Source of the DNA: Nitrincola iocasae
GTDB lineage: Bacteria; Pseudomonadota; Gammaproteobacteria; Pseudomonadales; Balneatricaceae
DNA length: 64,000 nucleotides
NCBI RefSeq assembly: GCF_008727795.1
Contig: NZ_CP044222.1
Coordinates: 1,612,001 to 1,676,000, forward strand
Reading direction: 5' to 3'
The notes under the pieces are model-generated. The model searched no databases. It was not told where the DNA came from and saw only the letters and a list, made by a program, of their open reading frames with translations. A program made the position numbers and the translations under genes. Shown here piece after piece: positions 39,357 through 47,497 of the stretch. Position 1 is the first letter of the stretch. Each line of letters opens with the position of its first letter.

Positions 39357-40406
39357 ATGGCGGCTCTGTTGCCCTTAGGCCTGTCTGCACTGTTGTTGTT
39401 CGCAGGATTTCATTATCACATCACGCTACTGCTGTTGTTACTGTGTGTTTTATTGGTGGCCGTAAAACTTGGACAATTACCTGGTATTTTGACTGCAACG
39501 GTGAGTCTTGTCTGCTTCAATTACTTTTTTACAGCACCACAATTTACGCTGTTAATGGATCATGGTGAGGATATTCTGGCAGCAGCGGTTTTTTTTCTGG
39601 TCGCTATTATGATTGGACATCAGACTCAACAACTTCGAAAACGCACTGAAGATGAAGCTGAGGTGCAGAAAGCACTGCAACTTTCCCAGATTGAAAAAGA
39701 GCGGGAAGTTTTACGTACATCATTAATGAGTTCATTGTCTCATGATTTGAAAACGCCTTTAGTCACGATGATTGGCGCAACGTCCTCTTTGATTGAATTG
39801 AAACAGAGCTTAACGGAGGCCGACAAGCAGGCATTACTGGAATCCGTAATGTCAGAAGCACAGCGGCTGGAGCGTTATATACAAAACCTGCTTGACATGA
39901 CCCGGCTGGGTTATGGCGATCTATCTATAGACCGCCAGAAAATTTCAATTGAAGACGTGTTGCAAGTGCTTCGAACACGTATTCTTAAAACCTATTCTGA
40001 CGCGCAATTGATACTGCGTTGTCCATTGAAACTACCTGACATTGAAGTACATCCCGCATTGATAGAGCAAGCACTCTACAACCTAACTGAAAATGCGGTT
40101 AAGTTTTCACCATCAGGAGAGGCGGTATTAATCAGCTGTCATGCTGATGATCAATGGTTGGTGATCGATATAATCGATAAGGGTCCAGGTATCGCTGAAG
40201 AGTTGCGAGACAACGCGTTTGATTTTTTTGATACCTTGGGGCGAGGCGATCAGCATCAAGCGGGTGAGGGGCTAGGCTTGGCAATAGCCAAGGGTATGAT
40301 TGCAGCGCAGGGTGGAAAATTATTGATATTAGATCCATTAAACATGGAACCAGGCACTTGCATGCGGGTGATGCTGCCATTGAGTGAGTCAAGCGAACAT
40401 GTCTAA
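39357..40406 (+). CDS. KdpD-like sensor histidine kinase lacking the N-terminal KdpD sensor domain
   Basis: A 349-aa kinase that corresponds only to the C-terminal half of KdpD. Residues 3-88 are the four-helix KdpD membrane domain (DUF4118; 'FNYFFTAPQFTLLMDHG'). HisKA has its H-box His at 129 ('SSLSHDLKTPLVTMIGA'). HATPase_c has 'ENAVKFSPSG', 'DKGPGI' and 'GLGLAIAKGM'. The roughly 400-residue cytoplasmic KdpD and USP domains of E. coli KdpD are absent. The reading frame runs back through tRNA-Pro, so the start is near 39357. It overlaps the regulator gene by 8 nt. Confidence 0.88.
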   Translation: MAALLPLGLSALLLFAGFHYHITLLLLLLCVLLVAVKLGQLPGILTATVSLVCFNYFFTAPQFTLLMDHGEDILAAAVFFLVAIMIGHQTQQLRKRTEDEAEVQKALQLSQIEKEREVLRTSLMSSLSHDLKTPLVTMIGATSSLIELKQSLTEADKQALLESVMSEAQRLERYIQNLLDMTRLGYGDLSIDRQKISIEDVLQVLRTRILKTYSDAQLILRCPLKLPDIEVHPALIEQALYNLTENAVKFSPSGEAVLISCHADDQWLVIDIIDKGPGIAEELRDNAFDFFDTLGRGDQHQAGEGLGLAIAKGMIAAQGGKLLILDPLNMEPGTCMRVMLPLSESSEHV

Positions 40407-41073
40407 GATTTTAATCGTGGATGACGAAGCACAGATTATAAAATTTCTGAGTATCAGCCTGAGGTCGCAAGGGTATGATTTGATCCTTGCCAAAACAGGC
40501 AAAGAGGCTGTTGCCCAGGTAGCTTTGGGCGCTCCTGATCTGGTGATTCTTGACCTGGGTTTGCCGGATTTGGATGGCCAGAATGTACTGCTTGCCATCC
40601 GAGAGTTCAGTCAGGTACCCGTCATTATACTATCAGTCAGAAACCATGAAACTGATAAAGTTAGAGCACTGGATAACGGCGCTAATGATTACGTAGTCAA
40701 ACCATTCGGTGTGCAAGAACTATTAGCCAGAATCAGGATTCAGTTGCGTTTGCGACCTGAAGTTTTGACTGACTACAATCATCTCGGACTGAGTGTTGAT
40801 TACGTGTCCAGGTGCGTGAAGTATCAGGGTCGTGAAATACGCTTATCCAAGAAGGAGTATGCCCTGCTATGCCAGTTGACTGAAAATGCAGGCAAGGTCA
40901 TCACGCAAACGCAGCTAATGCAGCGTATTTGGGGGCAAAGTCATCTGCAAGATACGCATTACCTGAGAATACTGATTGCACGTCTCCGGGCAAGGCTGGG
41001 CGAAGGTACCAACCAGTCCAGTTTGATTGAAACCCTGCCGGGAGTAGGGTATCGCTTGATTGTTGAGGATTAA
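40399..41073 (+). CDS. KdpE-like OmpR-family response regulator
   Basis: A 224-aa regulator with a receiver domain (phospho-acceptor D52 in 'LVILDLGLPDLDG', acidic 'VDDE' at 7-10, 'VKPF' lysine) and a winged-helix DNA-binding domain ('RLSKKEYALLCQLTENAGKVIT', 'RILIARLRARLGE', 'GVGYRL'). The closest named type is KdpE. ATG at 40399 gives the standard N terminus. The stop overlaps the convergent ktrB stop by 3 bases. With ktrAB next door, control of that K+ transporter is likely. Confidence 0.9.
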   Translation: MSKILIVDDEAQIIKFLSISLRSQGYDLILAKTGKEAVAQVALGAPDLVILDLGLPDLDGQNVLLAIREFSQVPVIILSVRNHETDKVRALDNGANDYVVKPFGVQELLARIRIQLRLRPEVLTDYNHLGLSVDYVSRCVKYQGREIRLSKKEYALLCQLTENAGKVITQTQLMQRIWGQSHLQDTHYLRILIARLRARLGEGTNQSSLIETLPGVGYRLIVED

Positions 41074-42395
41074 CCCAAGGCCACTCGTCCTCCAGCATAG
41101 CGAACAGGTTTCTCAGGTCGGTTGGCCAGGGCCGTGAAAAGCATCACCGGAGATATTTTTCCGATCAACATAACAACGATGATCAATAGCTTCGAGTAGG
41201 GGTGCATTTCCCCCGTCAGTCCTAATGACAGGCCAACGGTGCCCAAGGCGGATACAGCCTCAAAAATAACCATCAAGGGCTCCTGCTCAGGTTCCAATAC
41301 CAACAGCAGAAGGCAGATTGCCGTTAGTAACGTCAGGGTTAAAATGAGAATTCCTGATGCGCGAAGCAGGTGCTCAACATCCAGAGTGCGTCCCATTAGT
41401 CGCGTGGATTCACGGCCCTGAAGTACAGCAAACAATCCGGTAAGCAGAAGGATGAAGGTGGTCAACCGAATGCCTCCGGCTGTAGAGCCTGGTCCCGCGC
41501 CTATGACCATGTTAATCATCATGAACACATGACTGGCATGGCTCATTTCATTCAAGTCTATGGAGTTAAATCCTGCGGTTCGTGTCGTGGCGGCTTGAAA
41601 AAAAGCGGCCGTCAGCCGATCAATGCCTGAACCCAGACTCGCGGTGTTCTGCTCAAACACCAATAAGGCAGCAGAGCCTAAAGTTAACAAAATTAGAGAT
41701 CCATAAATCATTAGACGGCTATGAATGCTCAGACGCTTTTGTGGGGTACAGACTTCATAGACAACAATAAAACCCAAGCCGCCTATGATAAAGGCCATAG
41801 CGTGAATCCAGATGACCCAGTTGCCTCCGGCAACACCCACGAGCGAACTGGGAAAAAGCGCAAATCCAGCGTTATTGAATGCAGATATGGCATGAAATAA
41901 AGAATAGCCTATGCCCTTTACCCACCCAAACTCAGGAATCCAAAAGAGAGTCAGTAACAAGCTGGTAAACATCACGGTAATAAGACTGAACAGTATGACA
42001 AAACGAATCAAGGCAAACAGTGAAACACCTTCACTGATCTGTGATGATACACCCATCGTAGATTGTTGCCGTAACGAGACAAAACGGCTTCTGCCCAGTA
42101 ATAATAGTGTTCCAGTGAGCATATATCCGATTCCGCCCGCCTGTATGAGCAATGCAATCACCAACTGCCCCAGTGGGGTAAAATCTGATCCTGTATCCAG
42201 TGTGACTAATCCAGTTACGGTGATTGCAGAAGCCGCAGTGAAAAGCAGATCGATAAGGTCCGCATTATGTGTCCGACTCCATGGCAGCCATAGTAAGAAG
42301 GTGCCGATCAATGACGCGCCAGCAAAAAACACAATCAGGGTTCCACCAGCAGATCCCCAGAAACTATGCCGGCTGACTACAGTAGAGATGGCCAT
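41070..42395 (-). CDS. ktrB: Potassium transporter membrane subunit KtrB (TrkH family)
   Basis: A 441-aa K+ channel-like transporter with four M1-P-M2 repeats. The four filter regions are 'ITVTGLVTLDTGSDFTP', 'AFNNAGFALFPSSL', 'TRTAGFNSIDLNEM' and 'ALGTVGLSLGLTGEM', each with the conserved glycine. The size is KtrB-like rather than TrkH-like. It overlaps ktrA by 19 nt and follows it in one operon. Confidence 0.94.
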   Translation of the reverse strand: MAISTVVSRHSFWGSAGGTLIVFFAGASLIGTFLLWLPWSRTHNADLIDLLFTAASAITVTGLVTLDTGSDFTPLGQLVIALLIQAGGIGYMLTGTLLLLGRSRFVSLRQQSTMGVSSQISEGVSLFALIRFVILFSLITVMFTSLLLTLFWIPEFGWVKGIGYSLFHAISAFNNAGFALFPSSLVGVAGGNWVIWIHAMAFIIGGLGFIVVYEVCTPQKRLSIHSRLMIYGSLILLTLGSAALLVFEQNTASLGSGIDRLTAAFFQAATTRTAGFNSIDLNEMSHASHVFMMINMVIGAGPGSTAGGIRLTTFILLLTGLFAVLQGRESTRLMGRTLDVEHLLRASGILILTLTLLTAICLLLLVLEPEQEPLMVIFEAVSALGTVGLSLGLTGEMHPYSKLLIIVVMLIGKISPVMLFTALANRPEKPVRYAGGRVALG

Positions 42396-43033
42396 GCAAA
42401 TCCCTCGCGAGTGCGACTCATGACCAGTACTTTGTCGCCCGGATGAAAGCGGTCTGGCAGTTCACGTGACGACTCAAATTGAGAGTGTTTTTTTTGTTTA
42501 ATGGCAAGTAGCGTCAGGTCTTGCAATCTCAACGTAGACAGAAAAGAACGTTGCTCAACGATATTGATGATTTTGATTTCGGCAACATATTGATTCTCGG
42601 TGAGTTGCATCTGTTGCAGTATGTCCGGATATTTCAGTGTTCTGCCTGCCCGGCGCCCCATTTCTTCCTCAGGGCTGATGACCCTCTGAACCCCCATCCG
42701 GGATACCAGGGCCGCGTGATAACGATCTTGTACCTTACACCAAAGATTCTGAACACCTGCTTCCTGTAAATGAATGACAGCCATCATGCTATTTTTGATA
42801 TCACTGCCGATGGCTACCACGACCGTTGAAAATTGTTGCCAGTCGACGGCCGTAATGGCTTTAGGATTGGTGCAGTCCGCTATCATGGCTTCACTGACCT
42901 GGTCAGCGATATCGTTTACCAAAGACTCATGGCGATCAATAGCCAAGACCTCAATGCCGTTTTTCTGGGCTTCGATCGCTAGTGAATGACCAAAACGACC
43001 GAGTCCTATAACCGCTATGCGATTGCGTTTCAT
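42377..43033 (-). CDS. ktrA: Potassium transporter regulatory subunit KtrA (RCK domain)
   Basis: A 218-aa cytosolic gating ring subunit. RCK_N has the nucleotide-binding 'IAVIGLGRFGHSLA' and 'ADCTNPKAI'; RCK_C follows ('IIN..EQRSFLSTLRLQDLTLLAIKQ', 'GDKVLVMSRT'). It binds ATP/ADP and opens KtrB. It is first in the ktrAB operon, with a 136-bp intergenic region to the divergent EamA gene holding a 9-bp inverted repeat. Confidence 0.94.
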   Translation of the reverse strand: MKRNRIAVIGLGRFGHSLAIEAQKNGIEVLAIDRHESLVNDIADQVSEAMIADCTNPKAITAVDWQQFSTVVVAIGSDIKNSMMAVIHLQEAGVQNLWCKVQDRYHAALVSRMGVQRVISPEEEMGRRAGRTLKYPDILQQMQLTENQYVAEIKIINIVEQRSFLSTLRLQDLTLLAIKQKKHSQFESSRELPDRFHPGDKVLVMSRTREGFAWPSLL

Positions 43034-43057
43034 GCCCTTAGACCTTTATAGATAGAC

Positions 43058-43100
43058 TTGAAACAGTCTATGCAATAACCTTGCTAAAAGTCTGTTTCAA
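43058..43100. promoter_or_regulatory. Inverted repeat upstream of ktrAB
   Basis: TTGAAACAG (43058-43066) and CTGTTTCAA (43092-43100) form a perfect 9-bp inverted repeat 25 bp apart, 24 bp upstream of the ktrA start. It may bind the neighbouring KdpE-like regulator or another repressor; the binder is unknown. Confidence 0.4.
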
Positions 43101-43169
43101 AACAACATGAAGGTGTAACAAACGCGTAAAATATTACTTTAACAACACCGACCGGAATCGTTTATTACC

Positions 43170-44045
43170 ATGCTTTGGATACCCTTTACACTCTTTGCGG
43201 CCTTTATGCAGGCTTGGCGCAATGCGTTTCAGAAACATTTAAGCCAGGAAGTGAGCAGTGTCGGAGTGACGCTGGCGCGTTTTATTTATGCAGGACCTTT
43301 AGCTGCCGTCTATTTACTGCTGCTCTATCAGTTGGGTGAGGCCGAGCTGCCGGTCTTTAATCAGCACTACTGGCTATTGATTTTGTTAGCATCGCTGGCA
43401 CAGATCGCAGCTACTGTGTTGATGGTCATGCTGTTTCGGTTGCGTAATTATGCCATTGGGGTCGGGCTGGCAAAAAGCGAGGCGGTGATTGCGGCCGTAC
43501 TGGGCGCGCTGTTTTTCGGTGCATTGCTGACGCCTTTGGCCTGGTTAGGGGTGTTGATCGGTGGATTGGCCATCTGGTTGATGGCAAACCCGGCCAGTCT
43601 TAAATCGGTTTCGTTACCAACGCTGGTAACCGGATTGGGCAGTGGCTTGTGTTTTGCGTTGACGACGCTCCTGGTGCGGGAGGCTAGTCTGATGTTAGGG
43701 CTACCTTTTCTGCACAGCGCGGCCTGGGTGCTTTTGTGTGTGATTCTGGCGCAGACGGCCATATTGTTGTGTTGGATTACTATGCGAGAGCCCGCAACCC
43801 TGTCAGCTTTGTGGCAGCGCCCTCGGTTGACCGGTGCGATCAGTCTATGCAGCTTCTTGGGTTCATTAGGCTGGTTCACGGCCATGAGCCTGGAAACCGT
43901 TGCTCTGGTAAAAACGCTGGGGCAGATCGAAGTGCTGTTTACCCTGATCATATCTGCCCGCTGGTTCCGGGAATCCCTGAGCCGTCGGGATCTGATCGGT
44001 CTGTTACTAATTGTAATCGGCGCCCTCTGCGTCATCATCGCCTAA
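43170..44045 (+). CDS. EamA-family (DMT) transporter
   Basis: A 291-aa ten-TM permease with duplicated EamA domains ('LWIPFTLFAAFMQAWRNAFQKHL', 'RLRNYAIGVGLAKSEAVIAAVLGALFF', 'TVALVKTLGQIEVLFTLIISARWF'). The 'YxxxxxL.KSE..' signature is seen in a subgroup of putative amino-acid or nucleotide-sugar exporters. Substrate unknown. Its stop codon lies inside the REP-like pair that separates it from the convergent aldo/keto reductase. Confidence 0.88.
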   Translation: MLWIPFTLFAAFMQAWRNAFQKHLSQEVSSVGVTLARFIYAGPLAAVYLLLLYQLGEAELPVFNQHYWLLILLASLAQIAATVLMVMLFRLRNYAIGVGLAKSEAVIAAVLGALFFGALLTPLAWLGVLIGGLAIWLMANPASLKSVSLPTLVTGLGSGLCFALTTLLVREASLMLGLPFLHSAAWVLLCVILAQTAILLCWITMREPATLSALWQRPRLTGAISLCSFLGSLGWFTAMSLETVALVKTLGQIEVLFTLIISARWFRESLSRRDLIGLLLIVIGALCVIIA

Positions 44046-44124
44046 AAGGGGTCAGTACCCTTTTAGGCGATGATGACAGGGCGCTACAAAGCTTAACCCT
44101 AAAAGGGTACTGACCCCTTTTAGG
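44041..44124. repeat. Inverted pair of REP-like palindromes (REPIN/BIME)
   Basis: Two 27-bp units, 44041-44067 and 44098-44124, are exact reverse complements of each other. Each has CCTAAAAGGG and CCCTTTTAGG arms around a GTCAGTA or TACTGAC centre. They are joined by 30 bp. They fill the space between two convergent genes almost exactly. GGGGTCAGTACCC-type REPs are mobilised by REP-associated tyrosine transposases; none is in the window. It may also act as a terminator. Confidence 0.85.
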
Positions 44125-44125
44125 G

Positions 44126-45163
44126 TTAGGGGCAAGGGTTGGGGTGTTGGGTATGGATTTGCTCTATGGCGTTGAGGAGTTCATCGCTAAGATGGACTTC
44201 ACTGGAGTCGATGTTTTCCTGTAATTGTTCAAGTGACGTGGCACCGATGATATTACTGGTTACAAAGGGTTGCTGAGTGACAAAGGCCAGCGCCATCTGG
44301 GTTGGGCTGAGGTTGTGTTGTTGTGCCAGCTCAACATACGCTGCGGTGACTTTATCGGCCAGGGGAGAGGTGTAACGCTGGAAGCGTTCGTAGAGTGTCA
44401 GGCGTGCGCCAGTAGGACGTTGTCCATCGAGGTATTTGCCGCTCAGAACACCAAAGGCCAATGGTGAGTAAGCTAACAAGCCTACCTGTTCACGGATTGA
44501 CATTTCCGCCAGACCCACTTCATAGGTTCTATTCAGCAGGTTGTAAGGGTTCTGGACCGACACCACTCTAGGCAGGCCATGTGCCTCGCTGAGTCGCAAG
44601 TATTCATGTAATCCCCAAGGTGTTTCATTGGAAATACCGATATGGCGTACCTTGCCGCTGCTAACCAGTTCTTCGCAAGCCCGTAGGGTTTCTTCAATTG
44701 GAACGACCAGCTCATCCTGTTGATGACGATAGCCCAGTTTGCCAAAAAAATTGGTTTGTCGCTCTGGCCAGTGGATTTGATACAGATCGATATAGTCTGT
44801 TTGTAGACGCTTCAGGCTGGCATCGGCTGCGGCGATGACCTGCTCGCGGTTGAGTCGGGTGCCGTTGCGCAGGTAATGAAAGCCTTCACCTGGGCCAGTG
44901 ATTTTGGTGGCAATGATCACACGATCCCGTTGCTGTTTGCTTGCCAGCCAGGAACCGATGTAGGCTTCAGTGCGACCCTGCGTCTCTGCCTTGGGAGGCA
45001 CTGGATACATTTCGGCGGCATCCAGGCAGTTGATCCCGGCATCCAACGCCCTATCTATCTGGGCATGTGCTTCCTTCTCCGTGTTTTGCTCACCCCAGGT
45101 CATGGTTCCCAGTGTCAGTGCAGAAAGAGTCAGGTCAGTTTTTCCAAGTGGTCTATATTGCAT
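44126..45163 (-). CDS. tas: Aldo/keto reductase, Tas family
   Basis: A 345-aa NADP(H)-dependent aldo/keto reductase of the Tas type: 'MQYRPLGKTDLTLSALTLGTMTWGEQN', catalytic Asp and Tyr region 'INCLDAAEMYPVPP', Lys in 'IIATKITGPG', His in 'IDLYQIHWPERQTNFFG'. E. coli Tas complements prephenate dehydrogenase defects, though the physiological substrate is unclear. It is monocistronic. Confidence 0.92.
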   Translation of the reverse strand: MQYRPLGKTDLTLSALTLGTMTWGEQNTEKEAHAQIDRALDAGINCLDAAEMYPVPPKAETQGRTEAYIGSWLASKQQRDRVIIATKITGPGEGFHYLRNGTRLNREQVIAAADASLKRLQTDYIDLYQIHWPERQTNFFGKLGYRHQQDELVVPIEETLRACEELVSSGKVRHIGISNETPWGLHEYLRLSEAHGLPRVVSVQNPYNLLNRTYEVGLAEMSIREQVGLLAYSPLAFGVLSGKYLDGQRPTGARLTLYERFQRYTSPLADKVTAAYVELAQQHNLSPTQMALAFVTQQPFVTSNIIGATSLEQLQENIDSSEVHLSDELLNAIEQIHTQHPNPCP

Positions 45164-45352
45164 AACACCTTCTTCTATCAGGTTAAATTATTGCATTAAA
45201 GAATAGTATATTTTACTCGTTTACAGCTTTGGAATAGATTAATAAAGAAACCACTGTACATTTTTGTTGTCATTAACACGGCAGATCAACTGATCTCGAA
45301 GCTATGCAAATACGTAAATATACAGATAAATTATGACCAGGAGTCAGACGTT

Positions 45353-46054
45353 ATGTTCAATGCAACCAAGTTTCTTGAGCAGTTTATGGGAAATTCAGCC
45401 TCTGATAGCAGTCAGCAAGGGCAAGCATCTGATGGTATGAGTATACCCGGTGGCAATTTTACTGGTGGAGCTGTAGCCGGTGGGTTGATTGGGCTGCTGG
45501 TTGGCAATAAAAAAGCCCGGAAAATGGCAGGTGGACTAGTGGGCTATGGTGGCGCAGCGGCAGCGGGTGCACTGGCGTTCAAGGCCTATCAAAACTGGCA
45601 GGAAGGTAAGCAGGTAGCTACCGCACCGGTTGCTACTCAACATGATTTGAAGCAGGTTGATCCGCGCTTTCTACCGCCTGTGGATCAGAACACTACCAAC
45701 AACTTTGCATTAACGTTAATTACGGCCATGATTGCAGCCGCACACGCGGACGGTCATATTGATGCTGGCGAGCAGAGCGTTATTTTTGATCATGTTGAAA
45801 AGCTATCATTGGATGCAGAAAGTAAGGCATTTGTATTCGATACTTTGAGGAACCCTCCCGGCCTTGAAGATTTGACCTCGAGTGTGCAAGGGGTTGAGCA
45901 GGCATCAGAGGTCTACTTAGTGTCACGTTTGGTTGCTGATGGCGATCACCCTGCTGAAAGAGTCTACCTGCAAGCCCTGGCTCATCGATTGAATCTGCCT
46001 GCTGATCTGGTAGCACATCTTGATCACCAGGTTACGGGGGAGTCTGAAGGGTAA
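45353..46054 (+). CDS. DUF533 protein with TerB-like domain
   Basis: A 233-aa protein of the YebE/DUF533 family. Residues 30-85 contain a glycine-rich hydrophobic stretch ('GGAVAGGLIGLLVGNKKARKMAGGLVGYGGAAAAGALAF'-type). Residues 105-220 are the helical TerB-like domain ('ITAMIAAAHADGHIDAGEQSVI', 'LVSRLVADGDHPAERVYLQALA'). TerB-like domains bind metals at the membrane; the function of DUF533 proteins is unknown. It has a good AGGAGT site. The 189 bp upstream show no other gene. Confidence 0.9.
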   Translation: MFNATKFLEQFMGNSASDSSQQGQASDGMSIPGGNFTGGAVAGGLIGLLVGNKKARKMAGGLVGYGGAAAAGALAFKAYQNWQEGKQVATAPVATQHDLKQVDPRFLPPVDQNTTNNFALTLITAMIAAAHADGHIDAGEQSVIFDHVEKLSLDAESKAFVFDTLRNPPGLEDLTSSVQGVEQASEVYLVSRLVADGDHPAERVYLQALAHRLNLPADLVAHLDHQVTGESEG

Positions 46055-46192
46055 AACCAGTAGTCTAGCGATCTCTATCTGGCAAATGACCTCCAGGTTG
46101 TTAAGTGTAGTTATGAATTAGCTGCAAACTCTGTACTTGCCAACTGAACATTGTAATAATATTAGTTGTTTCTAATTAATAGAGGTGTTCAG

Positions 46193-47155
46193 ATGGAGAA
46201 GCACAGTTTTCTTCAGCATTTTCCGGTTACGTTATTCGCGATGATCATGGGGTTGGGTGGCTTAACACTGAGTTGGCACCGTTCCCATCTGGTGCTGCAG
46301 ATGCCTGATTGGATCAGTCAATTATTACTGCTAATTTCAGTGAGTCTGTTTTTGGTCATCAGTGCTTTTTATCTGACCAAACTGCTTCGCTTCCCCGAAG
46401 CGGTTAAGGCTGAAATCAGTCATCCAATTAAAATCAGCTTCTTCCCGACTTTTTCCATCAGTTTGATTCTACTCTCGACGGCATTGTTACCTGTTTCAAT
46501 GGGTTTATCAAAAGTGGTTTGGTTGCTGGGGGCGAGTTTGCACTTGCTGTTTAGCCTATATGTAATTACCCAGTGGATGCATCAGACAAATTTTACCATT
46601 CAGCACAGTACCCCGGCGTGGTTTATTCCGGTGGTGGGGAATATTCTGGTACCGATTGCCGGGGTGCAGCACGGTTATGTCGAAGCGAGTTGGTTTTTCT
46701 TCTCAATCGGACTGGTCTATTGGATTGTACTCAAGGTGTTGATATTTAACCGCATCATTTTTCATGATCCGATCCCGCAAAAACTGTTACCCACCTTGTT
46801 CATACTGATTGCGCCGCCTGCCGTAGGATTTATCGCCTACATGCAGTTGCAGGGAGGGGTGTTGGATGGTTTTGCGCGAGTTCTCTACTTCAGTGCATTG
46901 TTTCTGGTGTTATTGCTGTTAGTGCAGGTGCGTTATTTCACTAAAATTCCGTTTTTCCTGTCCTGGTGGGCTTACTCTTTCCCGTTGGCCGCGTTTTCCA
47001 TTGCTACACAGATTATGCTGGAAAAACAGGGAGGTTGGTTCTTTCTGGTGTTGTCTTATGTGTCGCTGGGATTTGTTACCTTGCTGATTGGACTGTTACT
47101 GCTCAGAACTCTGCAAGGCGTCATTAGTGGCAAGCTGTTTCAACCTGAAGTCTGA
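46193..47155 (+). CDS. SLAC1/TehA-family anion channel
   Basis: A 320-aa ten-TM protein of the tellurite-resistance/dicarboxylate transporter (TDT) family: 'HFPVTLFAMIMGLGGLTLSWHR' at the start, 'TPAWFIPVVGNILVPIAG' in the middle and a pore phenylalanine region 'WWAYSFPLAAFSIATQIML'. H. influenzae TehA is an anion channel of this fold. TehA names come from overexpression phenotypes and need not mean tellurite here. ATG at 46193 follows AGAGGTG. Confidence 0.9.
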   Translation: MEKHSFLQHFPVTLFAMIMGLGGLTLSWHRSHLVLQMPDWISQLLLLISVSLFLVISAFYLTKLLRFPEAVKAEISHPIKISFFPTFSISLILLSTALLPVSMGLSKVVWLLGASLHLLFSLYVITQWMHQTNFTIQHSTPAWFIPVVGNILVPIAGVQHGYVEASWFFFSIGLVYWIVLKVLIFNRIIFHDPIPQKLLPTLFILIAPPAVGFIAYMQLQGGVLDGFARVLYFSALFLVLLLLVQVRYFTKIPFFLSWWAYSFPLAAFSIATQIMLEKQGGWFFLVLSYVSLGFVTLLIGLLLLRTLQGVISGKLFQPEV

Positions 47156-47173
47156 AGATGGGTTAAAAAAAGG

Positions 47174-47270
47174 CAAAAAAAACGCCGCATCCTAAGATGC
47201 GGCGGTCTCGCAGTGCCCCTCGAGTGCGAAAAAAGGCGATTTGCTTAACCTGTTGGTTCGGCAAATCTTA
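47174..47270 (-). ncRNA. Predicted sigma-54-dependent small RNA upstream of gltX
   Basis: On the minus strand, a -24/-12 promoter predicts a start near 47270. Within 3 nt a 5' hairpin begins: GATTTGC (minus strand of 47261-47267) pairs with GCAAATC (47238-47244), with an inner AACC/GGTT stem. A U6 linker follows, then a second hairpin at 47208-47229 (TCGCA/TGCGA with a GAGGGGCA loop), then a 9-bp GC-rich terminator (47183-47204) with eight U residues. No reading frame fits. Total about 97 nt. The U-rich linker and terminator tail suggest Hfq binding. No Rfam family is recognised by eye. Confidence 0.7.
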
Positions 47271-47280
47271 CTTATACTAA

Positions 47281-47297
47281 AGCACAGGGCGTGCCAG
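47281..47297 (-). promoter_or_regulatory. Sigma-54 (-24/-12) promoter of the small RNA
   Basis: The minus strand reads CTGGCACGCCCTGTGCT, against the consensus YTGGCACG-N4-TTGCW. GG (47295-47294) and GC (47283-47282) are intact and spaced correctly; one base differs in the -12 element. Predicted start at about 47270. Confidence 0.75.
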
Positions 47298-47371
47298 TTT
47301 TTTTAATTCCTTTAAAAACAAAGATATATTAAGACTTATGCTATGTTGTGAAATAACTTCAGTGAGTTTTA

Positions 47372-47419
47372 TGCGCATTGATGGTGCAAAAATCAGTGAA
47401 TATGCTTTGTTATGGTTCA
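47372..47419 (-). promoter_or_regulatory. Two NtrC-like enhancer sites
   Basis: TGCGCATTGATGGTGCA (47372-47388) matches the NtrC consensus TGCACC-N4-TGGTGCA at 11 of 13 fixed positions. A weaker copy, TGCTTTGTTATGGTTCA (47403-47419), matches 9 of 13. Their centres lie at about -110 and -141 of the predicted small-RNA start, 31 bp (three helical turns) apart, the layout of the glnA enhancer. They overlap the gltX promoter region. Confidence 0.65.
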
Positions 47420-47497
47420 AGGTTGCGGCATAGCCCCGGGCTTTGCTGTCGGGCTATAATGGCGTTTTTATTTAACCAGCTACAGAGACCGCATTCT

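Noticed and set aside
43448..44038. Minus-strand 196-codon frame opposite the EamA gene
   Set aside because: Antisense shadow of a clear ten-TM transporter; basic, low-complexity composition and no ribosome-binding site.
45353..47155. A tellurite-resistance island formed by DUF533 (TerB-like) and the TehA-like channel
   Set aside because: The names derive from fold similarity only; the two genes are common in non-resistant bacteria and are not linked to the Ter operon 14 kb away.
47245..47280. A plus-strand sigma-70 promoter for gltX (TATACT at about 47273)
   Set aside because: The TATACT is a fair -10 but the -35 partner is weak, and the segment is better explained as the minus-strand sRNA start region; a gltX promoter nearby remains possible.
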